Shown piece after piece: positions 8,395 through 15,042 of a DNA stretch of 20,959 bases. Location: assembly GCA_002433465.1 (NCBI GenBank), contig DJIE01000215.1, positions 1 through 20,959 of the forward strand, given 5' to 3'. The translations under genes and the position numbers were made by a program. The notes below the pieces were generated by a model. It had not been told where the DNA came from, made no database searches, and worked only from the letters and a program-made list of their open reading frames with translations. This DNA comes from Salinisphaera sp. UBA6602 (lineage in GTDB: Bacteria; Pseudomonadota; Gammaproteobacteria; Nevskiales; Salinisphaeraceae). The first letter of the stretch is position 1, and the number at the start of each line of letters is the position of its first letter.

Positions 8395-9801
8395 TCAATC
8401 CCGGCCGGTGGCCGGCTCGTGCTGGCGGGCGGCGGCGTCTTCGAGCGCTGCGCGCGCGGCCGTATCGTCTTCTTCTGCGACTGCTTCCGGACCGTTGAGC
8501 AACAGGTTGGTCACCACGGCGGCGACCGTGGTCAGCAGAATGCCGCTATGGACGATCGGCCCGGTCCAGTCGGGAAACACGGCAAAGAAACCCGGCGCGG
8601 CCAGCGGAATCATGCCGAAGCCGATCGATACCGCAAACACGAGCTGATTGCTGCGCTGAGCCATATCCGCCTTGGTGATGATATTGATACCGGCCGCCGC
8701 GACCATGCCGAACATCACCAGCCCTGCCCCGCCGAGCACCGGCTTGGGAATGGAGGCGACCACGAATGCCGCCTGCGGAAACAGGCTCAACAGGATCAGC
8801 ACGGCACCCGATACCACGGTGACGAACCGGCTGGTCACGCCAGTCATGCCGACCAGACCGACGTTCTGGGAAAACGAGGTATGCGGAAAGCCGTTCAGAA
8901 AACCGGCGATCGTGGTCGCGATACCGTCGCCATAGAGGCCACGGTTGAGCAGCCCGCGATCCACCGGCTTTCCCACCATTTCGCCCAGGGCCAGACACAT
9001 GCCGGTGGATTCCACCAGCGTGACCACCATGATGATGCACATGGCGATGATCCCGGACAGCGGAAACTCGAGCATGCCGAAATGCAGCGGCGTGATGATG
9101 CCCACCACCGGCTGCGACCCAAGCCCGTCGAGGCTGACCACGCCGAGCGGCAGCGCGACGATATAGCCAACTAAAAGCCCCAGCAAGACCGAGATATTGA
9201 CCCAGATTCCGCGCCCGAGCCGGTTGATCGTCAGAATACAGGCGAGCACGAATACCGCGAGGCCCACATTGACCGGCGCGCCGAAATCCTCGGCGCCAAC
9301 GCCGCCCGCGGCCCAGTTGATGCCCACCGGCATCAGCGAAATGCCGATCGAGGCGATCACCGTGCCCGTGACCAGCGGCGGAAAGAACTTGAGTAAGCGG
9401 GTAAAGAACGGCACCAGCAACATGCCGAAAATACCGGACACGACCGTGGCCCCGAAAATACCCGCGATGCTCACTTGGCCGCTGGTCGCCATGGCCACCA
9501 TCGGCCCGACCGTAACGAAGCTCGACCCCATCACGATCGGCATACGGATACCGAAGACCCAGATGCCCAACGACTGAATCAGCGTGCCGATTCCGCAGCA
9601 CAACAGGTCGGCCATGATCAGATACGAGATATCCGCGCGCGACAGCTCGAGCGCGCCGCCCACAATTAGTGCGACGGCGATCGTGCCGGCATACATGACC
9701 AACACGTGCTGGATCCCCATGGGCACGAGCTGGACGAACGGCGGTCGGCGGTCGGCCGCACACAACTCGGCATCACTGGCCGTGTTCGGCACGTCTGACA
9801 T
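8395..9801 (-). CDS. NCS2-family urate/xanthine permease
   Basis: Inner-membrane proton-coupled nucleobase importer. The 468-residue protein is almost entirely hydrophobic with 12 or more likely helices. NCS2/NAT landmarks are the Gln-His pair at 31-32 in the first helix, ESTG (264-267) followed by ALG in helix 8, and the family signature QNVGLVGMTG (312-321). The ESTG-x-x-x-ALG pattern fits uric-acid carriers somewhat better than XanQ-type xanthine carriers, and the operon context agrees, but the substrate is inferred. The ATG at 9801 has AGGAGGGG about seven bases upstream; an upstream frame extension of 30 codons lacks such a site and is hydrophilic. It is the first gene of the six-gene operon, read from the divergent control region that also serves the OHCU decarboxylase gene. 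The C-terminal tail is acidic and cytosolic. Confidence 0.93.
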   Translation of the reverse strand: MSDVPNTASDAELCAADRRPPFVQLVPMGIQHVLVMYAGTIAVALIVGGALELSRADISYLIMADLLCCGIGTLIQSLGIWVFGIRMPIVMGSSFVTVGPMVAMATSGQVSIAGIFGATVVSGIFGMLLVPFFTRLLKFFPPLVTGTVIASIGISLMPVGINWAAGGVGAEDFGAPVNVGLAVFVLACILTINRLGRGIWVNISVLLGLLVGYIVALPLGVVSLDGLGSQPVVGIITPLHFGMLEFPLSGIIAMCIIMVVTLVESTGMCLALGEMVGKPVDRGLLNRGLYGDGIATTIAGFLNGFPHTSFSQNVGLVGMTGVTSRFVTVVSGAVLILLSLFPQAAFVVASIPKPVLGGAGLVMFGMVAAAGINIITKADMAQRSNQLVFAVSIGFGMIPLAAPGFFAVFPDWTGPIVHSGILLTTVAAVVTNLLLNGPEAVAEEDDTAARAALEDAAARQHEPATGRD

Positions 9802-9855
9802 CGAATCCCCTCCTGGCGGGCCGTACGCGCAGATAATCCGCGCCGGCTTTATTTT

Positions 9856-9866
9856 TTGTATCGAAT
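9856..9866 (-). promoter_or_regulatory. Candidate GntR operator/promoter element of the purine operon
   Basis: Read towards the permease gene the site is ATTCGATACAA, about 55 nt before its ATG, flanked by an A/T run. The identical 11-mer faces the OHCU decarboxylase gene at 10136-10146. The shared core is TTGTATNNAA, the kind of short palindrome bound by FCD-type GntR proteins. Its TACAAA part could also serve as a -10 element. Confidence 0.55.
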
Positions 9867-9884
9867 GCCCGCACTGGCGCACAG

Positions 9885-9900
9885 CGCGCAACGTTGCGCG
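9885..9900. promoter_or_regulatory. 16-nt perfect palindrome in divergent control region
   Basis: CGCGCAACGTTGCGCG is a perfect palindrome with a central AACGTT, the symmetry expected of a LacI/PurR-class operator, about 85 nt before the permease start. By hand estimate a palindrome this long is expected less than once per window of this composition by chance, so the regulatory reading is only suggestive. No LacI-type gene is present in the window. Confidence 0.25.
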
Positions 9901-10090
9901 GGCTGGCTGCGCGCACGTTCGAATGCTGCGGACACGCGTGCGCGCCGTGAAGACAGACCGGGAGGGCGCAGGGCTGGAAGCCCACCCGCCGGTTCATACG
10001 CCACAGCACGCGCGCGACGCGGCGGGCATACGCTTTGCTCATGCGATGGGACGTGTCGACGGAATCGAATAGCGTGCTGTCCTCCCCATA

Positions 10091-10100
10091 TTGAATACAA
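10091..10100. promoter_or_regulatory. Candidate GntR operator, central copy
   Basis: TTGAATACAA (TTGTATTCAA on the other strand) fits the TTGTATNNAA pattern shared by four sites around the purine genes. It lies 137 nt before the OHCU decarboxylase start, in an AT-rich patch within otherwise GC-rich DNA. Confidence 0.5.
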
Positions 10101-10135
10101 TTTCTATCGATACGTGGAACATTAGTCAAATCAGG

Positions 10136-10147
10136 ATTCGATACAAT
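10136..10147 (+). promoter_or_regulatory. Candidate GntR operator overlapping uraD -10 box
   Basis: ATTCGATACAA points towards the OHCU decarboxylase gene, and TACAAT (10142-10147) within it is a good -10 hexamer. No convincing -35 is visible, which fits a promoter controlled by the bound regulator. The same 11-mer faces the permease gene in the opposite direction. Confidence 0.5.
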
Positions 10148-10237
10148 CAGCCCCGAATATTGCATTTAGTCGGAGCGATGCGTGGCTTTGCGCATTGATT
10201 CGATCAACCAACGATCGTGCCAATCTGGAGACAGCGG

Positions 10238-10777
10238 ATGACCGATACCGTCCCACTACGCCCTGCAGCCATGAACGAACACGAATTCGTGGACTGCTTC
10301 GGCGATGTCTACGAACACTCGCCATGGGTCGCACGCGCGGTCTGGCACAGCGCGGATCACGCTGTCCTCACCCAGGCCGAACGCCTGGCAGCGGCGATGC
10401 GACAGGTCGTCGAACAGGCCGACGAAACGCAGCAGACAACACTTATTCGCGCGCATCCGGATCTGGGCGGCAAGCTCGCCGTCGCCGGCGGGCTGAGCGC
10501 GGCCTCGGCACGCGAACAGGCGGGGGCGGGTCTCGATGGCTGCACGCCCGAGCAATACGAACGCCTGCAGGCGCTCAACGACGCCTATACCCGCAAGTTC
10601 GGTTTCCCGTTCGTTGTCGCGGTCAAAGGCCTGACGCGCGAGGATATTCTTGCGGCCATGCAGGCACGGCTGGATAACGACGGCGCCAGCGAACGCCGCC
10701 GCGCGCTCGACGAAATTCACCAAATCGCGCGTTTTCGCCTGGCGGCCCGGCTCGATCAAAAAATGGCCGGGACCTAG
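10238..10777 (+). CDS. uraD: OHCU decarboxylase
   Basis: Decarboxylates OHCU to S-allantoin, the step after 5-hydroxyisourate hydrolase, which preserves stereochemistry. The 179-residue product carries AHPDLGGKLA (His73 is the expected catalytic histidine), an S-x-x-EQ-x-x-AGL segment at about 90-99, and the core LNDAYTRKFGFPFVVAVKG around 113-131, all standard for this family. I chose the ATG at 10238, with GGAG eight bases upstream, over a GTG at 10217; family members are about 165-180 residues. It is transcribed away from the permease operon, sharing one control region of 436 nt, and ends 7 nt before the end of the convergent GntR gene. Cytosolic, no signal peptide. Confidence 0.95.
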   Translation: MTDTVPLRPAAMNEHEFVDCFGDVYEHSPWVARAVWHSADHAVLTQAERLAAAMRQVVEQADETQQTTLIRAHPDLGGKLAVAGGLSAASAREQAGAGLDGCTPEQYERLQALNDAYTRKFGFPFVVAVKGLTREDILAAMQARLDNDGASERRRALDEIHQIARFRLAARLDQKMAGT

Positions 10778-10784
10778 CCGGGAC

Positions 10785-11522
10785 TCAATCGCCGCCGTCG
10801 GCGAATATCGCGCGCAGATCGATATCGCGGTCGCGGCGCTCCAGGCCAAGACGCTGCTCGCAATCGACCAGGTGATCGACCATGGTGCGCACGCCGTGCG
10901 CGATATCGCCGCCGATCATCGCATCGAGCAGGGTCTGGTGCTCATCGTAGGTACACACGGTGCGCTGCATCGGCTCGTAGAGGCCGATGATCAAAGATGT
11001 GCGCCCGATCAATTCCTTGAGAAACGCCTTGAGCACCTGATTGCCCGCGATCTCGGCGATTTCCAGATGAAAGGCCCCGGAATAACGGATCCAGTGCCGA
11101 CGGCTACGTTCCTGATGTGCGGCATGGTCCTTGAACACGAGACGTTCCAGCCGTGCGCGGCCATCGTCGGTCATGCGTTGCATCGCCGCTTCCACGCTCG
11201 CGGCCTCGACAATCCGACGCGACTCGAACACATCACGGGCCTCTTCGACCGTGGGGCTTGCAACCATCGCACCGCGATTGGGCCGGATGTCGACCAGCTT
11301 TTCACTCGCCAGACGAAACAAGGCCTTGCGCACCACGGTCCGGCTCACCGAGAAGATATCGCCGAGACTGTCCTCGGGGAGCTTGGTAGCCGAGGGCAGG
11401 CGCTGCTCGAATATCGCGTTCGCGATCGCGCGATAGATATCCTGATCCGTACGCCGGCCCGAGGGGCTGGCGATCTCCTGGGCATCGAGCAGCGGGTTCT
11501 GCGAGTCGCTGACCTCGGGCAT
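10785..11522 (-). CDS. GntR-family transcriptional regulator with FCD domain
   Basis: Probable purine-responsive regulator of this locus. The 245-residue product has an N-terminal winged helix-turn-helix (about residues 20-90; DIYRAIANAIFEQRLP, LGDIFSVSRTVVRKALFRLA, VDIRPNRGAMVA) and an all-helical FCD ligand domain (about 95-235) with the expected histidines in FHLEIAEIAGN, DEHQTLLDAM and MVDHLVD. The start is the ATG at 11522, with AAGGA about eight bases upstream; a longer frame to TTG/ATG at 11600/11597 lacks a good ribosome site. It lies convergent to uraD and divergent from the urate oxidase gene. FCD regulators often bind short TTGTATACAA-like palindromes, and four such sequences flank its neighbours. 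The ligand (urate, allantoin or a later product) and sign of control are unknown. Confidence 0.9.
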   Translation of the reverse strand: MPEVSDSQNPLLDAQEIASPSGRRTDQDIYRAIANAIFEQRLPSATKLPEDSLGDIFSVSRTVVRKALFRLASEKLVDIRPNRGAMVASPTVEEARDVFESRRIVEAASVEAAMQRMTDDGRARLERLVFKDHAAHQERSRRHWIRYSGAFHLEIAEIAGNQVLKAFLKELIGRTSLIIGLYEPMQRTVCTYDEHQTLLDAMIGGDIAHGVRTMVDHLVDCEQRLGLERRDRDIDLRAIFADGGD

Positions 11523-11904
11523 CGCGATCGTTCCTTGCGGCTGGGTCTCGGCAGGCCGAGCACACGGATTGAAAATGGGCGCTTTGCTGACGACCATCAA
11601 TACCGGCAGATGTTCGTATCCACCGGGCGACGATCGCCGCGCCCATCATACGCGGGACGCCGCCACGCGCGGCAGGCCGCGGCCGATAGCGACACCGTGG
11701 GGAGCCACAACGCGAATGGGTCGGTCAGCCTGTGATCCTGTCCCTGTGATGCCAGCGTACGACTTGCGTTCAATGCCCACCCTATCCGCCCGCGACCCCT
11801 AGGCCTACCCGCTGTGGCCGAAGCCTGCAGTGACATTCGTGCCGGTCGCGATGGCGGTCTCGGCGCGGGCCGCCCCATCGCGACAGCTCTATCGCCAAAT
11901 CCCA
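11523..11904. other. Non-coding stretch between GntR and puuD genes
   Basis: About 380 nt without a convincing gene. Open frames here lack ribosome sites and recognisable protein features. I saw no second TTGTATNNAA site close to the GntR start, so autoregulation would have to act from the site at 11905-11918. Nothing else is identified. Confidence 0.4.
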
Positions 11905-11918
11905 TTTTGTATACAAAA
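11905..11918. promoter_or_regulatory. Palindromic GntR operator before puuD
   Basis: TTTTGTATACAAAA is a 14-nt perfect palindrome, 123 nt before the urate oxidase start and 382 nt before the GntR start. It is the most symmetrical of the four TTGTATNNAA sites and an ideal FCD-GntR operator. A weak promoter could overlap it: TTGTAT (11907-11912) as -35, with TGTACT about 18 nt later as -10. Confidence 0.65.
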
Positions 11919-12000
11919 AACAGGTACGGTTGTACTCTGCTTTTACCTTCGTTGTGTCGACCACCCTCGACCGATCGACCATGCACACTGGCGCATTACA

Positions 12001-12022
12001 GGCGTTGGCCAAGGGCCACGCC
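12001..12022 (+). promoter_or_regulatory. Hairpin in puuD leader
   Basis: GGCGTTGGCC and GGCCACGCC pair through nine base pairs with one bulged T and an AAG loop, ending about eight bases before the AGAGGA ribosome site of puuD. It is too close to the start and lacks a T-run to be a simple terminator; an effect on translation or mRNA stability is possible. Confidence 0.35.
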
Positions 12023-12041
12023 ATCCGTCCAGAGGATATGA

Positions 12042-13280
12042 ATGCAGGCTTTTCTGATTGAATTCGGCAACATGTTGCTGCGCTGGCTGCATGTGATCGC
12101 GGCCATCGCCTGGATCGGCGAATCCTTCTATTTCGTGATGCTCGACAACGGCCTGAAAAAGCCGGCCGAAGCCGAAGACGCCCGGCGCGGCGTCGCCGGC
12201 GAAATGTGGGCCGTGCACGGCGGCGGCTTCTACCACAACCAGAAATATGCGAGCGCGCCGGCCAAACTGCCCGACGACCTGCACTGGTCGTATCTCAAGG
12301 CCTATACGACCTGGTTGTCCGGTTTCGCCCTGTTCGCCCTGCTCTATCTCACCCGACCGGAGATCTATCTGGTCGATCCACAGAGCGCCTGGACCTGGGC
12401 CGCGGCCATGACCGGCTGGCAAGCGAATATCGCCGCGCTCGTCTTCCTCGCGCTGGGCTGGCTGGTCTATAACGAACTGTGCAAACGCATCAGCCCCACC
12501 ATGCAGCGCGACGGCGTGCTCGGTGTGGCCGTGGCGCTGATGATGGTGGCCGTGGCTTATCTGGCCACGCATATATTTGCCGGGCGGGCCGCATTCGTGC
12601 TGGTGGGCGCGGTGATGGCCACCGCTATGGCGGCCAACGTCTATTTCTGGATCATACCCGGGCAACGCCGCATGGTCGCCGCCATGACGCGCGGGCAAGC
12701 TCCGGATCCGCTGGATGGCAAGCGCGGCAAACAGCGCTCGGTCCACAACACCTATTTCACCCTGCCCGTGGTGTTGCTGATGCTCAGCAACCACTATGCA
12801 TTCCTGTATACCGACCCCTACGCCTGGGTCGTGATCGCGCTGTTCATCGTGGCCGGCGCACTGATCCGACAGTTTTTCGTGTCCATGCACGCCGGCCACA
12901 TCCGGCCGGTGTTCGCGATTGTCGGCGCCCTGTTCATTGTCGCCGCCTTCGCGTTGACCGCACCGATCTCATCGCTTTCATCAGCCCCGGCCGGTACGGA
13001 CCGGGCGGCCCGTAGCGATACCGGCGACGCCACCGCCTTCGCCCGCGTGCACGACATCATCCAACAGCGCTGCAGCGAGTGCCACGCCGAAAACCCGAGC
13101 AGCGAGAGCTTCAGCGCGGCGCCGGCCGGCATCATGCTCGATAGCGACGCGCGCATCCGGGCGCATCGAGCCCAGATCAAACAGGCAGTGGCCAGCGGCT
13201 ACATGCCGCTGGGCAATATCACCGGCATCACCGGCGAAGAACGCCAGGCGATCGCGAACTGGCGCGAGGATGGTTCCTAG
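12042..13280 (+). CDS. puuD: Membrane urate oxidase with C-terminal cytochrome c domain
   Basis: Oxidises urate to 5-hydroxyisourate, with electrons passing to a fused cytochrome c rather than directly to O2 (function known for the PuuD family). The 412-residue protein starts with MLLRWLHVIAAIAWIGESFY, has about eight membrane helices up to residue ~310, with histidines in the helices suited to heme or substrate binding (WLHVIAAIAWIG, ATHIFAG, SNHYAF), and then a class I cytochrome c domain. This has CSECH at 344-348 and a likely axial Met388 in SGYMPLGN. AGAGGA lies seven bases before the ATG. It is divergent from the GntR gene and supplies the uricase step missing from the operon on the other side. 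A soluble uricase or FAD-type urate hydroxylase was not found. Confidence 0.93.
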   Translation: MQAFLIEFGNMLLRWLHVIAAIAWIGESFYFVMLDNGLKKPAEAEDARRGVAGEMWAVHGGGFYHNQKYASAPAKLPDDLHWSYLKAYTTWLSGFALFALLYLTRPEIYLVDPQSAWTWAAAMTGWQANIAALVFLALGWLVYNELCKRISPTMQRDGVLGVAVALMMVAVAYLATHIFAGRAAFVLVGAVMATAMAANVYFWIIPGQRRMVAAMTRGQAPDPLDGKRGKQRSVHNTYFTLPVVLLMLSNHYAFLYTDPYAWVVIALFIVAGALIRQFFVSMHAGHIRPVFAIVGALFIVAAFALTAPISSLSSAPAGTDRAARSDTGDATAFARVHDIIQQRCSECHAENPSSESFSAAPAGIMLDSDARIRAHRAQIKQAVASGYMPLGNITGITGEERQAIANWREDGS

Positions 13281-13309
13281 GGTCTGACGGCCTACTGGCC
13301 CGCAGTTTT

Positions 13310-13453
13310 CTAGATCGGCGGCCGGGCATACTGCGCAAACGAGCCATGCCGGGCTTTGAAACGCGCGAACTCGCGGTCGGCCTGCTGACGGCGCGCCGCG
13401 GCATCCGTTCCGAGTTTTCGGTCGACCTGCTTGACCGGCGTTACGAACAGCAT
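13310..13453 (-). CDS. Small basic protein, 47 residues, unknown function
   Basis: A short frame on the minus strand beginning MLFVTPVKQVDRKLG and ending in FAQYARPPI. The start is chosen because AAAGGAG sits eight bases before this ATG, one of the best ribosome sites in the window; the frame stays open further upstream, but without such a site. The product is hydrophilic, rich in Arg/Lys/Gln in the middle (AAARRQQADREFARFKARHG), with no signal or membrane segment. It converges on puuD (29-nt gap) and is divergent from the LysR gene (134-nt gap), so it could be a LysR target. I do not recognise the family. Confidence 0.55.
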   Translation of the reverse strand: MLFVTPVKQVDRKLGTDAAARRQQADREFARFKARHGSFAQYARPPI

Positions 13454-13587
13454 GACGACAACTCCTTTGGCATAGCCGGCAATACCGGCCTGATCGATGC
13501 TGCGCACGATAATTATGGCCACGCACATCATCATCCGGTTTATCGGCATATCGCCTGTGCCGGGCAGGCATAAACCAGGCAAGGCGT

Positions 13588-14529
13588 ATGGACAAGACCA
13601 CGGAAATGACGATCTTCGTGCGGGCGGTGGAAGCCGGCGGTTTTTCCGCGGCCGCGCGTCAGCTTGCCCAGACTCCGTCGGCGGTGAGCAAACAGATCCG
13701 TCGGTTGGAAGAACGGCTGCATACCCGGCTGTTTCATCGGACGACGCGCCACATCCATCTGACCGAAGCCGGACAGCATTATTACAAGCGATGCACCGAG
13801 ATTCTGCGTGCGATCGAAGAGGCCGAAAACGCGGCGAGCGCGATGAGCACCGAACCCTGGGGCAGGCTTCGTGTCGCCGCCACCGTCTCCTTCGGTCGGG
13901 TAGAAGTCCTGCCGTTGATCAATGAGTTCATGACGCGTTACCCGCAGATCGATATCGAGTTCGAACTCACCGATCGCCATGTCGATCTCATCCAGGATGG
14001 CTTCGACGTGGCCATTCAGTGGCGCGAACAGGTCGACGATCCGGATGTCGTCGCCCGTCGTCTGTGTATCAACCGCCGCATCATCTGTGCCGCACCGGCC
14101 TATCTCGAACGAAACGGCATCCCGCGCACCCCCGAAGATCTCATGGCACACAACTGTCTGACGTTATCGACACTCGACGAATTCAACGACTGGGCCTTCA
14201 CGGACGCCATACACGGCGCGCGCGTGCTGCGCGTCCACGGTAGTTTTCGTGCCAACACCGCCGATGCCCTACATGAGGCCGTGCGCTCGGGCGTTGGTCT
14301 GGCCAGACTTTCGCACTGGCTCGTGGCCCCGGATATCGCGGCCGCGCGGCTCACGCCGGTACTGCCGGAGTACCCACACGACGACTCGGCTTTTTTCGTG
14401 CTCTATGCCCATCGGCGCTATCTGTCGCGCAAGGTGCGTGCATTCGTCGATTTCCTGATCGAGAAATTCACCTCGATTGCGCCCTGGGAACAAACCACGC
14501 CAACGCACTCGGCATCCTCTACGCCATGA
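13588..14529 (+). CDS. LysR-family transcriptional regulator
   Basis: DNA-binding regulator of 313 residues. The N-terminal winged helix-turn-helix is clear at about 5-62 (FVRAVEAGGFSAAARQLAQT, SAVSKQIRRLEERL, RLFHRTTRHIHLTEAG), followed by a linker helix and a two-lobe effector domain starting around LRVAATVSFGRVEVLPLI. The sequence is of the CrgA/DsdC-like group common in proteobacteria (WGRLRVAA, HVDLIQDGFDVAI, GVGLARLSHWLV). AAGG lies just before the ATG. The divergent small gene (13310-13453) and the downstream rhodanese gene (33-nt gap) are the natural candidate targets. Nothing in the sequence identifies its ligand, and it need not belong to the purine locus. Confidence 0.93.
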   Translation: MDKTTEMTIFVRAVEAGGFSAAARQLAQTPSAVSKQIRRLEERLHTRLFHRTTRHIHLTEAGQHYYKRCTEILRAIEEAENAASAMSTEPWGRLRVAATVSFGRVEVLPLINEFMTRYPQIDIEFELTDRHVDLIQDGFDVAIQWREQVDDPDVVARRLCINRRIICAAPAYLERNGIPRTPEDLMAHNCLTLSTLDEFNDWAFTDAIHGARVLRVHGSFRANTADALHEAVRSGVGLARLSHWLVAPDIAAARLTPVLPEYPHDDSAFFVLYAHRRYLSRKVRAFVDFLIEKFTSIAPWEQTTPTHSASSTP

Positions 14530-14562
14530 TATAAAACGGCCTCGTTCGCCACGGAGTTCGCC

Positions 14563-14952
14563 ATGCCCGTCACCCTGTCCGTTCAAGACCTGGTCGCACG
14601 CGCACAAGAGCGTGTTAACACGCTCTCGCCTGATGCGGTGGACCAACGCCGCGTCAACCCGGGTGTGCTGCTCGTCGATGTACGCGACGTGCGCGAACGC
14701 AAACGCGATGGCCATATCCCCGGCTCATTGCACGTGCCGCGCGGCATGCTGGAATTCTGGGTCGACCCGGAAAGCCCCTATCACAAGCCCGAACTGGCCC
14801 AGGCACAGGCGTTGATCCTTTACTGCAACAAGGGCTGGCGATCGGCGCTCGCGGCGGCCACGCTGCAGGATATGGGGCTGGGTGATGTCGCCCATATGGA
14901 CGGCGGCTTCGATCGCTGGGCCGAGCAACAGCGCGAAATCGAGCGTGACTGA
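14563..14952 (+). CDS. Single-domain rhodanese-like protein
   Basis: Small cytosolic sulfurtransferase-type protein of 129 residues. Rhodanese landmarks are LLVDVRDVRERKRDGHIPGS (36-55) and the active loop CNKGWRS beginning with Cys88, then a C-terminal GDVAHMDGGFDRWAE. The catalytic cysteine is present, so activity is plausible; the acceptor is unknown. GGAG precedes the ATG at 14563. It lies 33 nt after the LysR gene and 90 nt before the SLC13 transporter gene, with a hairpin in the second gap. A role in sulfane-sulfur handling, cyanide detoxification or sulfur relay cannot be separated from sequence. Confidence 0.93.
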   Translation: MPVTLSVQDLVARAQERVNTLSPDAVDQRRVNPGVLLVDVRDVRERKRDGHIPGSLHVPRGMLEFWVDPESPYHKPELAQAQALILYCNKGWRSALAAATLQDMGLGDVAHMDGGFDRWAEQQREIERD

Positions 14953-14971
14953 ACGCGGGCCCCGGCACGTC

Positions 14972-14992
14972 CGGCCCGAGGACGCCGGGCCG
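14972..14992 (+). terminator. GC-rich hairpin after rhodanese gene
   Basis: CGGCCCG (14972-14978) and CGGGCCG (14986-14992) form a 7-bp perfect stem with a 7-nt loop, 19 nt after the rhodanese stop. No T-run follows, so it may only attenuate read-through into the transporter gene. Confidence 0.35.
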
Positions 14993-15042
14993 CCATCGTT
15001 ACAGCCGTCCGTCGGCTACGCTGGCCAGGGAGCAGACAGCGC

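Noticed and set aside
9773..10165. 130-codon minus-strand frame in the divergent control region
   Set aside because: It runs through the operators and into the permease gene in another frame, without a start site or protein features.
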